Source: Ulota crispa | Lineage: Eukaryota; Streptophyta; Bryopsida; Orthotrichales; Orthotrichaceae | Assembly: GCA_963920765.1 (NCBI GenBank) | Contig: OY987246.1 | Coordinates: 16,550,868-16,614,867 of the forward strand | Direction: 5' to 3' | Length of the DNA: 64,000 bases | Shown here: piece after piece, positions 63,112-64,000 of the stretch | Layout of the letters: each line of letters opens with the position of its first letter | Numbering within the stretch: position 1 is the stretch's first letter | Notes under the pieces: generated by a model | Databases searched by the model: none | Seen by the model: only the letters and a program-made list of their open reading frames with translations | Told to the model about the DNA's origin: nothing | Translations under genes and position numbers: made by a program

Positions 63112-63580
63112 TAAGGTAGGTAGCCTGAAAAGCGACACTTTAAGGGCTGATCTGCCTTTTCATGGGCACCTTGAGGCAAAGAAGATTTTTGACTAATTCT
63201 TGACAAAGAGGAATGTATGCCTAATGTAACACAACTTTTTCATATTTTTTGAAGCATTATTGAATTGTTGATGAATTTTCAAAGTTTTTTGTAATTGGCA
63301 CCTATTTGTGATTCTAGGACTCCCATAAACTGTTCCCCATGCCACTTGCAAAGAGATGAGGTGAAAGCAAGGAGTATGATTGGCTCTTGCAATAGAATAC
63401 ACATTTTTTTCTATGTCTAAAGAGGGTCCATTTAAGAACCACCTCATATCCATTCCTAAGCTTCCCATGGGACGCTTTATTTGAGAAGGGACACAATTTG
63501 AGCTACCTACCTTAGTGTTTTGAGCTACATATGGAACACTTTATTTGAGAAGGGACGCAATTTGAGCTACCTACCTTAGT
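63112..63580. mobile_element. MITE-like element, AAGGTAGGTAGC family, with duplicated end
   Basis: It begins ATAAGGTAGGTAGCCTGAAA and ends GAGCTACCTACCTTAGTG. The last 64 bp are tandemly duplicated (TTTATTTGAGAAGGGAC at 63477 and 63541), so there are two right ends, at about 63516 and 63580. It shares AAGGTAGG with the other families. Confidence 0.65.
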
Positions 63581-63907
63581 GTTTGGAACATAGTTTGAAA
63601 TGCCAAATCTCACCTTTTGACTATGAATTAGTCAAAGATTGAGATCTCAATGGAATTTGAGATGTGAGACATAGTGTGAATAACCCCTCACTATTTGGTC
63701 ATCATTCATCACTACTCCAACCCCTTAACATTTCTTTCTAGTTTAGAGCAATTATTGACAATCAAAATACATGCTTAGCATTAAAATTCAATACTAAGGT
63801 TTCTTAATGTTGACTCTTGCAATGTTTATAATGATTGGTAAAGAAAGTGAAACTTTGCTCCTAGAGTTGGATTTAGCAAAAACAAGCTAAAGTAAAATTA
63901 CAAGTCT

Positions 63908-64000
63908 AAGGTAGGAGCACCCATAAACAACAAACTAAGGGTTTTGAACATGATGACTATTAATAAACAACTAGCAAATTATAGAATCCTATAAGGAACA
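63908..64000. mobile_element. MITE-like element, AAGGTAGGAGCACCC family, cut by window end
   Basis: It begins CTAAGGTAGGAGCACCCATA, and about 93 bp match the reverse complement of the right half of 39239-39559. The rest lies beyond the window. Confidence 0.75.

Noticed and set aside
1..64000. CRISPR array, bacterial operon or phage content
   Set aside because: Repeats here are minisatellites or transposon ends without conserved repeat-spacer structure, and genes are spliced eukaryotic genes.

Overview
The window looks like nuclear DNA of a land plant or a close streptophyte relative. Four intron-containing genes of plant type, one of them a chloroplast thylakoid kinase, sit as GC-richer islands in very AT-rich intergenic DNA full of non-autonomous transposable elements. 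I cannot name the species. A bryophyte or other non-seed streptophyte is my guess, no more. I found no rRNA, tRNA, CRISPR array or bacterial-style operon.

Layout. 1-11.1 kb: no host gene. It holds a 170-180 bp tandem repeat at the left edge, a foldback element, a complete 3.1 kb CACTA-type element with a GAC target-site duplication, three head-to-tail Helitron-like units, a TTAA-flanked element and a 1.3 kb Stowaway/Tc1-mariner-type element. 11.2-14.95 kb (+): COG5, a Golgi tethering-complex subunit, with a long GA tract just upstream. 16.36-23.39 kb (-): a 17-exon STN7/STN8-family thylakoid protein kinase, convergent with COG5, with an unusual C-terminal membrane extension. 23.6-39.6 kb: gene-poor, with a decayed TNP2-like transposase (25.6-28.6 kb), short CACTA-type hairpins, a G-rich minisatellite and more MITE-like elements. 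40.9-44.18 kb (+): an IST1-like ESCRT-III regulator. 44.7-53.6 kb: repeats again, including two abutting Helitron-like elements carrying a 16-bp minisatellite. 54.5-55.4 kb: a 306-bp tandem repeat leading into a gene for a long coiled-coil protein (56.06-61.56 kb, +). 62.5-64 kb: three MITE-like elements.

The four host genes are not an operon and share no obvious pathway, although COG5 and IST1 both act in endomembrane trafficking. Exon models were built by hand from GT-AG (once GC-AG) borders, reading-frame continuity and remembered family conservation; no alignment was run. The best candidates for something new are the kinase's C-terminal membrane extension, the TTAA-flanked elements with a palindrome just inside one end, the tandem Helitron-like arrays with internal minisatellites, and the complete CACTA element with matching palindromes near both ends.
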